A DNA stretch of 40,175 nt from JAFARZ01 sp035651595. Its GTDB lineage: Bacteria; Actinomycetota; Actinomycetes; Streptosporangiales; Streptosporangiaceae. Under the pieces are notes generated by a model. That model was not told the DNA's origin. It searched no databases and saw only the letters and a program-made list of their open reading frames with translations. Below, one piece after another: positions 7,624 to 15,315 of the stretch. Every line of letters begins with the position of its first letter. The stretch's first letter is position 1. A program made the position numbers and the translations under genes. The stretch is from positions 1 through 40,175 of the forward strand of contig DASRFJ010000317.1 of the NCBI GenBank assembly GCA_035651595.1, in the 5' to 3' direction.

Positions 7624-7675
7624 ATTATTGCGGACACTTACCCTCCCACTTCGGGGGGTAAGTGTCCGCAATAAT
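7624..7675. repeat. 23-bp inverted repeat / hairpin
   Basis: The arms 7624-7643 and 7656-7675 are perfectly complementary (ATTATTGCGGACACTTACCC and its reverse complement). A further G-U pair and two C-G pairs extend the stem to 23 bp around a 6-nt loop (7647-7652). The AT-rich arm ends stand out in this GC-rich DNA. It lies about 220 nt beyond the aminotransferase stop and just upstream of the decayed membrane gene. There is no T-run, so a simple terminator is not obvious; it could be a small mobile palindrome or a protein-binding site. Confidence 0.8.
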
Positions 7676-7826
7676 CTGGGACGCCCGACAGGGTGCTCGA
7701 AATATGGGTATATATCCGGTTTGCGAGGCGCGGACGGACAGCGGCGCGGCAACGAAGACGACGCAGGGTACCGCGCGCGCCGCATAACGGGCAAAACGGG
7801 CGCGGCCGGCGCGGGGCGGGGGGCTC

Positions 7827-7887
7827 GGGGCCGGGGCCGGGGCCGGGGCCGGGGCCGGGGGCGGGGGCGGGGGCGGGGGCGGGGCGG
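7827..7887 (+). repeat. GGGGCC / GCGGGG simple-sequence repeat
   Basis: Six GGGG runs separated by CC (7827-7860) are followed by GCGGGG-type units to 7887, ending 9 nt before the aminotransferase stop codon. The plus strand has well over four closely spaced G4 runs and could form a stable G-quadruplex. In the mRNA of the minus-strand aminotransferase the same stretch is a C-rich 3' UTR. Slippage here would change repeat length. Confidence 0.85.
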
Positions 7888-7895
7888 AGTTGGGG

Positions 7896-9218
7896 TTAGC
7901 CGGTTACCGCTTGGTCGGTTATGTGCAGGGCGGCGTCTAGGACGGCGAAGCCTTCGGCCAGCTGGTCCTCGGTGATGCACAGGGGCGGGTTCGTCATGAC
8001 CTGGTTCCAGTGCAGGATCGTGTAGACGCCGTTGTCGAGTATGGCGCGCAGCAGCGCCTGCATCTCGGGGCTGGAACCGTTGAACGGGGCCATCGGCTCG
8101 CCGCTCGCGCGGTTCCTGACGATCTCCAGGATGCCGAACAGGCCGATGTTCCTGACCGCGCCCACGCTCGGGTGCTTCGCCGCCAGGTCGGCGTGGTGGC
8201 GGGCCATCGCCTCGCCCATCTTGGCGGCGTGCTCGACGAGGCCGTCCTGCTCCATCACGTCGATGGCGGCCAGCGCGGCCGCCAGGCAGACCGGGTGCGA
8301 GTTGTACGTGAGCCCGCCGGCGAACACCTTGTTCTCGAAGTAGTCGGCGACGTGGGGGCGCAGGCCGACCGCACCGAGCGGCAGGTAGCTGGACGTCAGG
8401 CCCTTCGCGCAGGTGATGATGTCCGGCACGACGCCGTAATGGTCGACTGCGAACCACTTGCCGGTACGGCCGAAGCCGCTCATGACCTCGTCGGCGATCA
8501 GCAGGATGCCGAACTCGTCGCACAACTCACGAACACCCTGGAGGTAGCCGTCCGGCGGCACCAGGACGCCGTTCGTCCCGGTGACCGGCTCCACGATGAA
8601 CGCGGCGATCGTGGCCGGGCCCTCCAGCTGGATCGTCTCGCGCAGCACGGCGAGGGCGTCGGCGGCGGAGTCCATCGGCCGCTGGGTGCCGTGGTAGAAG
8701 TCCAGCACGTGCACGACACCCGGCAGCCCGGGCTCGTTCGCCCAGCGGCGCGGGTCGCCGGTGAGCGTGATCGCGCCGGACGTGGCACCGTGATAGGAGC
8801 GGTACCGGGCCAGGATCTTCTGCCGCCCGGTGACGGCCTTGGCGATCCGGATCGCGTTCTCGTTGGCTTCGGCGCCGCCTAGGGTGAAGAACGACTTCTC
8901 GATGTCGCCGGGGAACAGTTCGGCCAGCTTGCGGCCGAGCAGCGCCCGGGGCGCGTGCGCCGTCGCGGCCGAGTTCACGTAGGACAGGTCCGCGAGCTGG
9001 CGGGTGATCGCGTCGTTCACGCGCTGGTCGCCGTGGCCGATGTTCACGCTCATCAGCTGGCTGTTGAAGTCCAGGTAGCGCTTGCCGCCGGGTTCCCAGA
9101 AGTAGACCCCCTCGGCCCTGGCCACCGGGATCGGCGAGATCGCGGCCTGGGCGGCCCAGTCGTACAGCGTGTAGCGCTTGGACAGGTCGACGATCTCTTC
9201 GGCGGACAGCTCTGTCAT
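7896..9218 (-). CDS. class III pyridoxal-phosphate aminotransferase
   Basis: A 440-residue aminotransferase of fold type I, class III. Visible motifs are the TLGGAEANENAIRIAK cofactor-phosphate region, FIVEPVTGTNGVLVPPDGYL, the Asp-containing LLIADEVMSGFGRTG strand that holds the pyridine nitrogen, and the Schiff-base lysine in CAKGLTSSYLPLG (near residue 272). Length is normal. Members include omega-amino acid:pyruvate, taurine:pyruvate and beta-alanine transaminases. The pattern suggests an omega-amino donor rather than ornithine or acetylornithine, but this is inference. The ATG at 9218 overlaps the MBL-hydrolase stop as ATGA, so it is the last gene of the nadD-rsfS chain. The GGGGCC repeat lies directly behind it. 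Confidence 0.92.
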   Translation of the reverse strand: MTELSAEEIVDLSKRYTLYDWAAQAAISPIPVARAEGVYFWEPGGKRYLDFNSQLMSVNIGHGDQRVNDAITRQLADLSYVNSAATAHAPRALLGRKLAELFPGDIEKSFFTLGGAEANENAIRIAKAVTGRQKILARYRSYHGATSGAITLTGDPRRWANEPGLPGVVHVLDFYHGTQRPMDSAADALAVLRETIQLEGPATIAAFIVEPVTGTNGVLVPPDGYLQGVRELCDEFGILLIADEVMSGFGRTGKWFAVDHYGVVPDIITCAKGLTSSYLPLGAVGLRPHVADYFENKVFAGGLTYNSHPVCLAAALAAIDVMEQDGLVEHAAKMGEAMARHHADLAAKHPSVGAVRNIGLFGILEIVRNRASGEPMAPFNGSSPEMQALLRAILDNGVYTILHWNQVMTNPPLCITEDQLAEGFAVLDAALHITDQAVTG

Positions 9219-10015
9219 GTCAGCTCCAGCGTGAACGGGCGGCCGCGGGACGGGATCACCAGCACCGGGCCGCCGTCGGCGGCTCGTTCGTGCAGGTAAG
9301 AGGCAAAACGGCCGATGTCTCCGCGATTACCCGTAAACATCTCATAGTGCATCGGGATGCAATAAAGCGGGTCGACCTCAGCGGCCAGCCAGGCCGCCTC
9401 GGCCTCGTTCATGTTGCCGACTATGCCGGACGCCTCGCGCATCTGATCGCGGCCGTTGATCGGCAGCATCAGCACGTCGGGCCGCAGTTCCCGCAGCGCC
9501 GGGGCAAGCTGGGGGTATACCAGGCCGTCGCCGGTGTGGAACACCCGGACGCCGCCGATCTCCATCAGGTAGCCGAGGAACCGGCCGTCGAGGAACTCGT
9601 ACACGACCGGCTCGTCGTCACCGAGCCCGTGCAGCGCGGGCAGCGGATGCACGGTGACGTCACCGTCGGTGAAGCCCTCCCCCGGCACCGCGCCGACGAG
9701 CCGCCGCTCGTCCAGGCCGCCGGCCACCGCCTTGTCCACCACGGGAGCTGGCACGACAATGCGCGCCCCGTGGTTCACCGTACTGAACTTCGTCAGGAAG
9801 CCTAGGTCCAGATGGTCGATGTGCTCGTGCGTGCACAGCGCGAGCGTGATGTCGCCGAAGTCCCCGGCGGTAGCCACCGGCGGGTAGCACCGGTTGTCCC
9901 GGTCGCTCATGAAGGGGTCGATCAGCACCCGGCTGTCGCCGCCCTCGAGCCGGAAGCCGGCCTGGCCGTACCAGGTGACGGTCAGACCGAGCCCATGTCG
10001 TTCTGAAATAGTCAT
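9215..10015 (-). CDS. MBL-fold metallo-hydrolase (UlaG-like)
   Basis: A 266-residue metallo-beta-lactamase-fold hydrolase. The metal-binding signature is CTHEHIDHLD (near residues 62-71). Further ligands are likely the His in LPALHGLGDDE and the Asp in VFHTGDGLVYP, with a late His in CIPMHYEMF. The N-terminal TVTWYGQAGFRLEGGDSRVLIDP segment resembles UlaG and related lactonase or phosphodiesterase enzymes. The substrate is unknown. It overlaps the histidine phosphatase gene upstream by ATGA (10012-10015) and the aminotransferase downstream in the same way, which implies tight co-expression of the three. An unrelated frame open to 10025 is not used. Confidence 0.88.
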   Translation of the reverse strand: MTISERHGLGLTVTWYGQAGFRLEGGDSRVLIDPFMSDRDNRCYPPVATAGDFGDITLALCTHEHIDHLDLGFLTKFSTVNHGARIVVPAPVVDKAVAGGLDERRLVGAVPGEGFTDGDVTVHPLPALHGLGDDEPVVYEFLDGRFLGYLMEIGGVRVFHTGDGLVYPQLAPALRELRPDVLMLPINGRDQMREASGIVGNMNEAEAAWLAAEVDPLYCIPMHYEMFTGNRGDIGRFASYLHERAADGGPVLVIPSRGRPFTLELT

Positions 10016-10638
10016 CTGTCATCACCTAGGACGGGTTCGGGCAGGGTACCGGCGTTGTGTTCGAGCAGGCGCCAGCGGCTGTCATGCCGGGTGCCGACCA
10101 CGGACCAGGAGCAGTTTGCCAGCGGACCGAGCACGTGAAACAGGTCGAGGGGCAGGTTTAGCAGCGCGGACAGGCCGAGGCGGATGGCGGCGCCATGGGA
10201 TACCACGACGGCGAGGCTGCCGTCGGGCATCGTCTCGGCGGTCCGGCGCAGCATGGCGGAAACCCGGTCGGCGACGGCCTGCGTCGGCTCGCCGTCCGGC
10301 GGGTTCCAGGCGGCGTGTTCGGCCTGGTAGCGCTCGCGGATCTCGGCGTCGGTGAGGCCCTCCCAGCTGCCGCCGTGCCGCTCGCGCAGGTCCTTGTCGT
10401 AGCTCACCGCCAGGCCAGTGAGCCGGGCCAGTGCCGCCGCGGTGCTCGCGGCGCGGCTCAGGTCCGAGGACACGATCGCGGCCGGGTTCAGGCCGGTGAG
10501 CATGCGAGCGGCGCGCTCGGCCTGGGCACGGCCGACTTCGTCCAGCTCGATGTCGGTCTGGCCCTGGAACCGGCGTTCTAGATTCCACACGGTCTGACCG
10601 TGCCGCCACAGGACGAGGCGGATGTCCTTGCCGGTCAG
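10012..10638 (-). CDS. histidine phosphatase family protein (phosphoglycerate-mutase-like), CTG start
   Basis: A protein of about 208 residues from the histidine phosphatase superfamily. The nucleophile motif LVLWRHGQTVWN opens the domain, the general acid region is RHGGSWEGLTDAE, and the second catalytic His is in VVSHGAAIRLG. It probably removes phosphate from a small metabolite; some neighbours of rsfS are annotated as glucosyl-3-phosphoglycerate phosphatase or phosphoglycerate mutase-like. The frame has no ATG, GTG or TTG between 10782 and the codon after RHGQT. A CTG at 10638 overlaps the rsfS stop as CTGA, exactly like the ATGA/GTGA junctions around it, and has GGGGAG 6 nt upstream. The alternative ATG 10782 would add 48 Arg/Pro-rich residues over rsfS. 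Confidence 0.87.
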   Translation of the reverse strand: MTGKDIRLVLWRHGQTVWNLERRFQGQTDIELDEVGRAQAERAARMLTGLNPAAIVSSDLSRAASTAAALARLTGLAVSYDKDLRERHGGSWEGLTDAEIRERYQAEHAAWNPPDGEPTQAVADRVSAMLRRTAETMPDGSLAVVVSHGAAIRLGLSALLNLPLDLFHVLGPLANCSWSVVGTRHDSRWRLLEHNAGTLPEPVLGDDR

Positions 10639-11021
10639 GACTGGCTCCCCGGCGTCGCGCCGGCGAGGTCGGGGAGCGGGATCCGCGGGCAGTCCTTCCA
10701 GATCCGCTCGAGGGCGTAGTAACCGCGCTCCTCGGCGTGCTGCACGTGCACGACGACGTCGAGGTAGTCGAGGAGAATCCACCGGCCCTCCCGCTCGCCC
10801 TCGCGGCGGACCAGCTGTGCGCCGGCCTGGCGCATCCGGAGTTCGATCTCGTCGACGATCGACCGCACCTGGCGGTCGTTCGAGGCCGAGCAGAGCAGAA
10901 AGGCGTCGGTGATGACGAGCTGCTCGCTGACGTCGTAGGCGACGATGCTGTCGGCTAGTTTGTCGGCCGCCGCGAGCGCGGCGGTCTCCACCAGCTCCAT
11001 GGCCCTTGATGTGGCAGTCAC
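10635..11021 (-). CDS. rsfS: ribosome silencing factor RsfS
   Basis: A 128-residue RsfS/Iojap protein. It binds ribosomal protein uL14 on the large subunit and blocks subunit joining when growth slows. The family features are present: an N-terminal helix (ALAAADKLADSIVAYDVSE), LVITDAFLLCSASNDRQVRSIVDEI and ILLDYLDVVVHV followed by R-x-YY-x-LERIW. Start GTG 11021 overlaps the nadD stop as GTGA, the classical nadD-rsfS gene pair. A short C-terminal tail follows the domain. The gene's last base overlaps the CTG start of the histidine phosphatase. Confidence 0.95.
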   Translation of the reverse strand: MTATSRAMELVETAALAAADKLADSIVAYDVSEQLVITDAFLLCSASNDRQVRSIVDEIELRMRQAGAQLVRREGEREGRWILLDYLDVVVHVQHAEERGYYALERIWKDCPRIPLPDLAGATPGSQS

Positions 11022-11620
11022 GAGTCTTTACCGGCCTCCTCTACATACAACCCGCGCTTGGCTATGTACTGTACGACCCCGTCCGGAACCAGGTACCAGA
11101 CCGGTTCCCCGACACGAACTCTGGCCCGGCACTCGGTGGACGAGATGGCCAGTGCCGGGATCTCGACCAGGCTCACCTTCCCGTCCGGCAATCCGGTGTC
11201 GGACAGGCGATGACCCGGCCTCGTACAGCCTACGAAATGCGCCAGCCCGAACAATTCGTCCGCATCGTGCCAGGTCAGTATCTCCGACAGAGCGTCGGCA
11301 CCGGTAATGAAAAACCACTCGTCCGCTTTGCCGGCGTTGGCGCGAAGGTCCCGCAGCGTATCGATGGTGTAGGTCGGCCCTGGGCGGTCGATATCCACCC
11401 GGCTGACGCTGAACCTCGGGTTCGAGGCCGTGGCGATGACCGTCATCAGGTAGCGGTCCTCGGCCGGAGAGACCTGACGGCGATCCTTCTGGTACGGCTG
11501 GCCGGTCGGAACGAAGATGACCTCATCTAGCTCGAAAGTATACGCGACTTCACTGGCGGCGACAAGGTGACCATGATGGATGGGATCGAACGTGCCTCCC
11601 ATGACCCCGATGCGTCGCAT
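11018..11620 (-). CDS. nadD: nicotinate-nucleotide adenylyltransferase
   Basis: A 200-residue NadD that joins nicotinate mononucleotide and ATP to deamido-NAD, a step of NAD synthesis. The nucleotidyltransferase motif GVMGGTFDPIHHGHL is at the N-terminus, followed by VIFVPTGQPYQK, WFFITGADALSEILTW and the ATP-binding ISSTECRAR (ISSTxxR). ATG 11620 has AGGAGGGG 9 nt upstream and begins exactly at the conserved fold. The longer frame to 11734 adds only unrelated sequence over the divergent promoter region. It is the first gene of the five-gene overlapping chain and is divergent from the M48 protease gene (70 nt between starts). Confidence 0.96.
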   Translation of the reverse strand: MRRIGVMGGTFDPIHHGHLVAASEVAYTFELDEVIFVPTGQPYQKDRRQVSPAEDRYLMTVIATASNPRFSVSRVDIDRPGPTYTIDTLRDLRANAGKADEWFFITGADALSEILTWHDADELFGLAHFVGCTRPGHRLSDTGLPDGKVSLVEIPALAISSTECRARVRVGEPVWYLVPDGVVQYIAKRGLYVEEAGKDS

Positions 11621-11677
11621 TGGCTTTCGCCCCTCCTGGGCTCGTATCGTACCGGTCCAACTGGCCGGCACAGGGTC

Positions 11678-11691
11678 TATGATTCGAGATA
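11678..11691 (+). promoter_or_regulatory. possible -10 box for leaderless M48 protease transcript
   Basis: TATGAT at 11678-11683 is close to the TANNNT consensus of housekeeping actinobacterial promoters. A transcript starting 7-8 nt downstream would begin at or next to the A of ATG 11691. The lack of a ribosome binding site before 11691 agrees with leaderless translation, which is frequent in actinomycetes. No clear -35 box is seen. Confidence 0.35.
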
Positions 11692-12734
11692 TGACTTCAG
11701 TGCCCGATCGCTCCAGAGTCCGGCTCCCCGGCATCTCCTCTCGCGCCTACGAGCATCCGGCGGATCGCTCGGCCCTCGTGGCGCTGCGTAAGCTGAGCGG
11801 CTTCGACACGTTGCTCAAGCTCATGAACAGCCTGTTCAACGAGCGCGCGCTGCGGCTGACGTTCCTGGCCAGCAGCGTCAAGGTATCCGAGCGGCAGTTC
11901 CCGCACGTCTACGAGATGCTGCGCGACGGCTGCTACATCCTGGACATGGAGAACGTTCCGGAGCTGTTCATCACCCAGACGCCGCTGGTGAACGCCGCCG
12001 CGCTGGGCATGGACAAGCCGTTCATCGTGATCAACAGCGGCCTTGTCGACCTGATGGACCCGGAGGAGCTGCGGGCGGTCATCGGGCATGAGCTCGGCCA
12101 CGTGCTGTCCGGCCACGCGGTCTACCGGACGATGCTGTACAACCTGATCCTGCTGGCGCAGCGGATCGCCTGGATGCCGATCGGGTACCTCGGCCTGCGC
12201 GCGATCATCTGGGGCCTGGAGGAGTGGTTCCGCAAGTCCGAGCTGTCCTGTGACCGCGCCGGGCTGCTGGCCGGGCAGGACATCGACGCGTCGCGGCGGG
12301 TGCTGATGAAGCTCGCGGGCGGGTCCCGGCTGGCCGAGATGAACGCGGACGCCTTCCACGAGCAGGCGCGCGAATACGACGCGGTGCCGGACCTGCGCGA
12401 CTCGCTGCTGAAGATCCTTCAGCTGCAGGGCCAGACACACCCGTTCGCGGTGGTCCGGTACGCGGAACTGGACAACTGGGTGTCCAGCGGCGCCTACGAG
12501 CGGATTCTCGGCGGCGACTACCCGCGCCGGGAGGAGGACCGTTCCGCGTCGTTCGGCGACGAGGTGCGCAACGCGGCCAAGGCCTACCAGGAGTCGTGGA
12601 ACCGGTCCGAGGACCCGCTGATCACCATGGTGCGCGGCGGCATCGGGAACGTGGCGCGCGCCGGGTCGGGGCTGTTCGACCGGCTGTCCAACCGGGGCGG
12701 CAACGGCGGCTCTGGCTCTGATTCGGACGACTGA
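11691..12734 (+). CDS. M48-family metalloprotease
   Basis: A protein of about 347 residues in the M48 (HtpX/Ste24-like) zinc peptidase family. The zinc motif is AVIGHELGHVLSGHA (HExxH near residues 132-136). The third ligand is the Glu in FRKSELSCDRAGLLAG, a typical ExxxD. A hydrophobic stretch, MLYNLILLAQRIAWMPIGYLG, lies between them and may associate with the membrane. There is no N-terminal signal peptide. The C-terminal ~70 residues are Gly/Ser/Asp-rich and probably flexible. The family is linked with membrane-protein quality control; the substrates here are unknown. ATG 11691 is preferred because MTSVPDRSRVRLPGISSRAYEHP is a common N-terminus of this group; ATG 11679 is an alternative. 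It is convergent with proB, with only 9 nt between the stops. Confidence 0.9.
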   Translation: MTSVPDRSRVRLPGISSRAYEHPADRSALVALRKLSGFDTLLKLMNSLFNERALRLTFLASSVKVSERQFPHVYEMLRDGCYILDMENVPELFITQTPLVNAAALGMDKPFIVINSGLVDLMDPEELRAVIGHELGHVLSGHAVYRTMLYNLILLAQRIAWMPIGYLGLRAIIWGLEEWFRKSELSCDRAGLLAGQDIDASRRVLMKLAGGSRLAEMNADAFHEQAREYDAVPDLRDSLLKILQLQGQTHPFAVVRYAELDNWVSSGAYERILGGDYPRREEDRSASFGDEVRNAAKAYQESWNRSEDPLITMVRGGIGNVARAGSGLFDRLSNRGGNGGSGSDSDD

Positions 12735-12743
12735 CACCTCGTG

Positions 12744-13847
12744 CTAGAGAACGACCAGGTCGTCGCGGTGGACGACCTCGCGCTCGTACTCCTGGCCTAG
12801 CTTGCTCGACAGCCACCGGGTGGACCGGCCCATCAGGCCGGGAATCTCGGTGGCGTCGTAGTTTACGAGGCCGCGGGCTACCGTCCTATCATCCTCGTCG
12901 GTCAGGTTGACCGGATCGCCGGCGTCGAATGTACCGGTCACGCCCGTGATGCCGGCCGGGAGCAGGCTGGCGTTCCTTGTCGTGATGGCCTCGACGGCGC
13001 CGGTGTCGAGGCGGAGGCTGCCGCGGGCCACGGCGGCGTGCCGCAGCCAGAGCAGCCGTGTCGCTGGGCGGCGGCCGACGGGGGCGAAGTAGGTGCCGAC
13101 CGGTTCGCCGTTTATTGCTTGTTGTGCCTGGCCGGCGCTGGTCACGACCGTGGGGATGCCGGCCGCGGTGGCGATCGTCGCGGACTCCACCTTGGTGACC
13201 ATGCCGCCGGTGCCGTGCGCGGCCGCCTTGCCCAGCGTGATGTCTTTCAGATCCTCGGCGTCGCGGACTTCCGTGATCTTGCTTGCGTTTGTTTTTCGCG
13301 GATCGCCGGTGTAGAGGGCGTCGACGTCGGAGAGCAGGATCAGCGCCTGGGCGCGGGTCACGTGGGCGACCAGGGCGGCCAGGCGGTCGTTGTCGCCGAA
13401 CCTGATCTCCTCGGTGGCGACCGTGTCGTTCTCGTTCACGACCGGCAGCACCTTGAGCTCGAGCAGCCGGTCCAGGGTGCGCTGGGCGTTGCGGTAATGG
13501 GTGCGGCGCATCAGGTCGTCGGCACTGAGCAGGACCTGACCGGTGCTGATGCCGTGGCTGGCGAACGCGGCGGTGTACCGGGCGATCAGCAGGCCCTGGC
13601 CGACGCTCGCCGCCGCCTGCTGGGTGGCGAGGTCGCTGGGGCGCCGGGTGAGGCCGAGCGGGGCGAGCCCCGACGCGATCGCGCCAGACGAGACCAGGAT
13701 GAGCTGGCTGCCCTTATTGTGCCGAACGGCAAGGGCTTGGACGAGCCCTTCGATGCGATCTGTCGCGATCTCGCCGGTATCGGTGGTCAGGGACGAGGAG
13801 CCGACCTTCACGACGACCCTCGATGCGCTCGCGATGTCCTGGCGCAT
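12744..13847 (-). CDS. proB: glutamate 5-kinase
   Basis: A 367-residue ProB that phosphorylates glutamate as the first step of proline synthesis. The amino-acid-kinase domain (about residues 1-255) shows VVVKVGSSSLTT, LILVSSGAIASG, VLPVVNENDTVATEEIRFGDND and LLSDVDALYT. The C-terminal part (about 275-355) is a PUA domain (GSLRLDTGAVEAI, SLLPAGITGVTG). The start lies 6 nt after the obgE stop, consistent with the common obgE-proB arrangement. The next enzyme gene, proA, is not next to it; a convergent protease gene follows instead. Confidence 0.96.
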   Translation of the reverse strand: MRQDIASASRVVVKVGSSSLTTDTGEIATDRIEGLVQALAVRHNKGSQLILVSSGAIASGLAPLGLTRRPSDLATQQAAASVGQGLLIARYTAAFASHGISTGQVLLSADDLMRRTHYRNAQRTLDRLLELKVLPVVNENDTVATEEIRFGDNDRLAALVAHVTRAQALILLSDVDALYTGDPRKTNASKITEVRDAEDLKDITLGKAAAHGTGGMVTKVESATIATAAGIPTVVTSAGQAQQAINGEPVGTYFAPVGRRPATRLLWLRHAAVARGSLRLDTGAVEAITTRNASLLPAGITGVTGTFDAGDPVNLTDEDDRTVARGLVNYDATEIPGLMGRSTRWLSSKLGQEYEREVVHRDDLVVL

Positions 13848-13853
13848 TGGTTC

Positions 13854-15224
13854 TTACAGCCTCGGGTCCGTGCCGCGGGGGCCGTGTCTCGCGCCGCTGG
13901 CCATCGGCGCGGCGGGATCCCAGTCGAAGACCACGGCGTCGGTTTCGTCGCCGATGAGGACCTCCGCGCCCGGCTCGGCGCCCGCCTCGGCGAGGGCCTC
14001 CTCGACGCCCAGCCGGGCCAGCCGGTCGGCCAGGTAGCCGACCGCCTCGTCGTTGCTGAAGTCGGTCTGGAACACCCACCGCCGTGGCTTCTCGCCCTTG
14101 ATCAGGAAGCCGCCGTCGGAGGTCCTGACGATCTCGAAGCCGGGGTCGTCCTTGGCCTTGACCTCGACGCGCGGCCGTGGCGGCGCGGTCTGGACTGGCC
14201 GGGTCTCGCGGTCGGCGACGACCAGTGCCGCCATCGCGAAGCCGAGCTGACGCAGGCCCTCACCGGTCGCCGCGGAGATCTCGAAGGCCTGGATGTGTTT
14301 GTTGGCCAGCTCTTCCTTGACGAGTTCGGCCATTTCGCGGCCGGACGGGACGTCGATCTTGTTGAGCGCGACCAGGCGCGGCCGTTGGGTGAGGTCGGTG
14401 CCGGTGGCGTCGCCGTAAGCTTTGAGTTCTTCTTCGATGACGGCCAGGTCGGTGAGCGGGTCGCGGCCCGGCTGGTCGTCGGTGGCGCAGTCGAGCACGT
14501 GCAGCAGGGCGGCGCACCGCTCGACGTGCCGCAGGAAATGGTGGCCGAGGCCCTTGCCCTGGCTGGCGCCGGGGATGAGGCCGGGCACGTCGGCGACCAC
14601 GAACTGGACATCCCCGGCCTCGACCACGCCGAGGTTCGGGATCAGGGTGGTGAACGGGTAGTCGGCGATCTTCGGCCGGGCGGCGGACATCGCGGCGATG
14701 ATCGAGGACTTGCCGGCGTTCGGGAAGCCCACGAGGCCGACGTCGGCGACGGTCTTGAGCTCCAGCACGAGGTCCCTGCCCTCGCCCGGCTCGCCCTTGA
14801 GCGCGAAGCCCGGCGCCTTGCGCCGCGGGCTGGCCAGTGCCGCGTTGCCGAGGCCGCCGCGGCCCCCCTGCGCCGCGATGAACGTGGCGCCCTCGCCGAT
14901 CAAGTCGGCGAGTTCCTCGCCGTCGGCCGTCTTGACCACGGTACCGTTGGGCACCTTGACGACCAGGTCGCCGCCGTCGGCGCCGGTCCGGTTCGAGCCC
15001 TCGCCCTGCTTGCCGTTGCCGGCCTTGCGCACCGGGCGCCGATGGTAGTCCAGCAGGGTCGCGGTGCTGGCGTCCACCTGGAGGATCACGTCGCCGCCCC
15101 GGCCGCCGTTGCCGCCGTCGGGACCGCCGAGCGGCTTGAACTTCTCCCGGTGGATCGAGGCGCAGCCGTTGCCGCCGTTACCCGCCTGGACGTGCAGCGT
15201 GGCCCGGTCGGCGAACTCCGCCAC
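13854..15224 (-). CDS. obgE: Obg-family GTPase
   Basis: A 456-residue Obg/CgtA GTPase that acts in late 50S ribosome assembly and stress control. The glycine-rich Obg fold occupies about residues 1-158 (HVQAGNGGNGCASIHREKF, GGPDGGNGGRGGDV). The G domain follows with GFPNAGKSS (near 166), the TTL switch I, DVPGLIPGAS and NKID. An actinobacterial C-terminal extension (OCT domain) lies at about 350-430 (WVFQTDFSNDEAVGYLADRLARLG). It is downstream of rplU-rpmA, separated by a terminator-like hairpin, and is followed by proB. The GTP-binding residues are all present. Confidence 0.97.
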   Translation of the reverse strand: MAEFADRATLHVQAGNGGNGCASIHREKFKPLGGPDGGNGGRGGDVILQVDASTATLLDYHRRPVRKAGNGKQGEGSNRTGADGGDLVVKVPNGTVVKTADGEELADLIGEGATFIAAQGGRGGLGNAALASPRRKAPGFALKGEPGEGRDLVLELKTVADVGLVGFPNAGKSSIIAAMSAARPKIADYPFTTLIPNLGVVEAGDVQFVVADVPGLIPGASQGKGLGHHFLRHVERCAALLHVLDCATDDQPGRDPLTDLAVIEEELKAYGDATGTDLTQRPRLVALNKIDVPSGREMAELVKEELANKHIQAFEISAATGEGLRQLGFAMAALVVADRETRPVQTAPPRPRVEVKAKDDPGFEIVRTSDGGFLIKGEKPRRWVFQTDFSNDEAVGYLADRLARLGVEEALAEAGAEPGAEVLIGDETDAVVFDWDPAAPMASGARHGPRGTDPRL

Positions 15225-15248
15225 GGTTCTTTCACCTCTGGTTCATCG

Positions 15249-15293
15249 AAAAGGCGGGCCCTGGGGGTTTCGTTCCCCGGGCCCGCCCCTTTT
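15249..15293 (-). terminator. hairpin with T-run between rpmA and obgE
   Basis: On the minus strand GGCGGGCCC (15279-15287) pairs with GGGCCCGCC (15253-15261). An inner GGGG/CCCC stem surrounds a 7-nt loop, and TTTT follows. The shape is that of a rho-independent terminator. Placed between two co-oriented genes, it could reduce read-through from the ribosomal genes into obgE. The opposite strand also ends in CCTTTT. Confidence 0.75.
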
Positions 15294-15315
15294 GCGTATG
15301 TGGTGTCCTGCGGAC

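Larger units (their letters stand above)
7180..7895. other. 716-bp stretch without an intact gene
   Basis: Between the peptidase start and the aminotransferase stop there is no convincing intact gene. It holds the decayed membrane gene (to 7602), the hairpin at 7624-7675, an ordinary segment at 7680-7800 and the G-rich repeat at 7827-7887. No transposase or tRNA is seen. Confidence 0.6.

Noticed and set aside
10639..10782. Upstream ATG for the histidine phosphatase
   Set aside because: It would add 48 Arg/Pro-rich residues fully inside rsfS; the fold starts just after CTG 10638.
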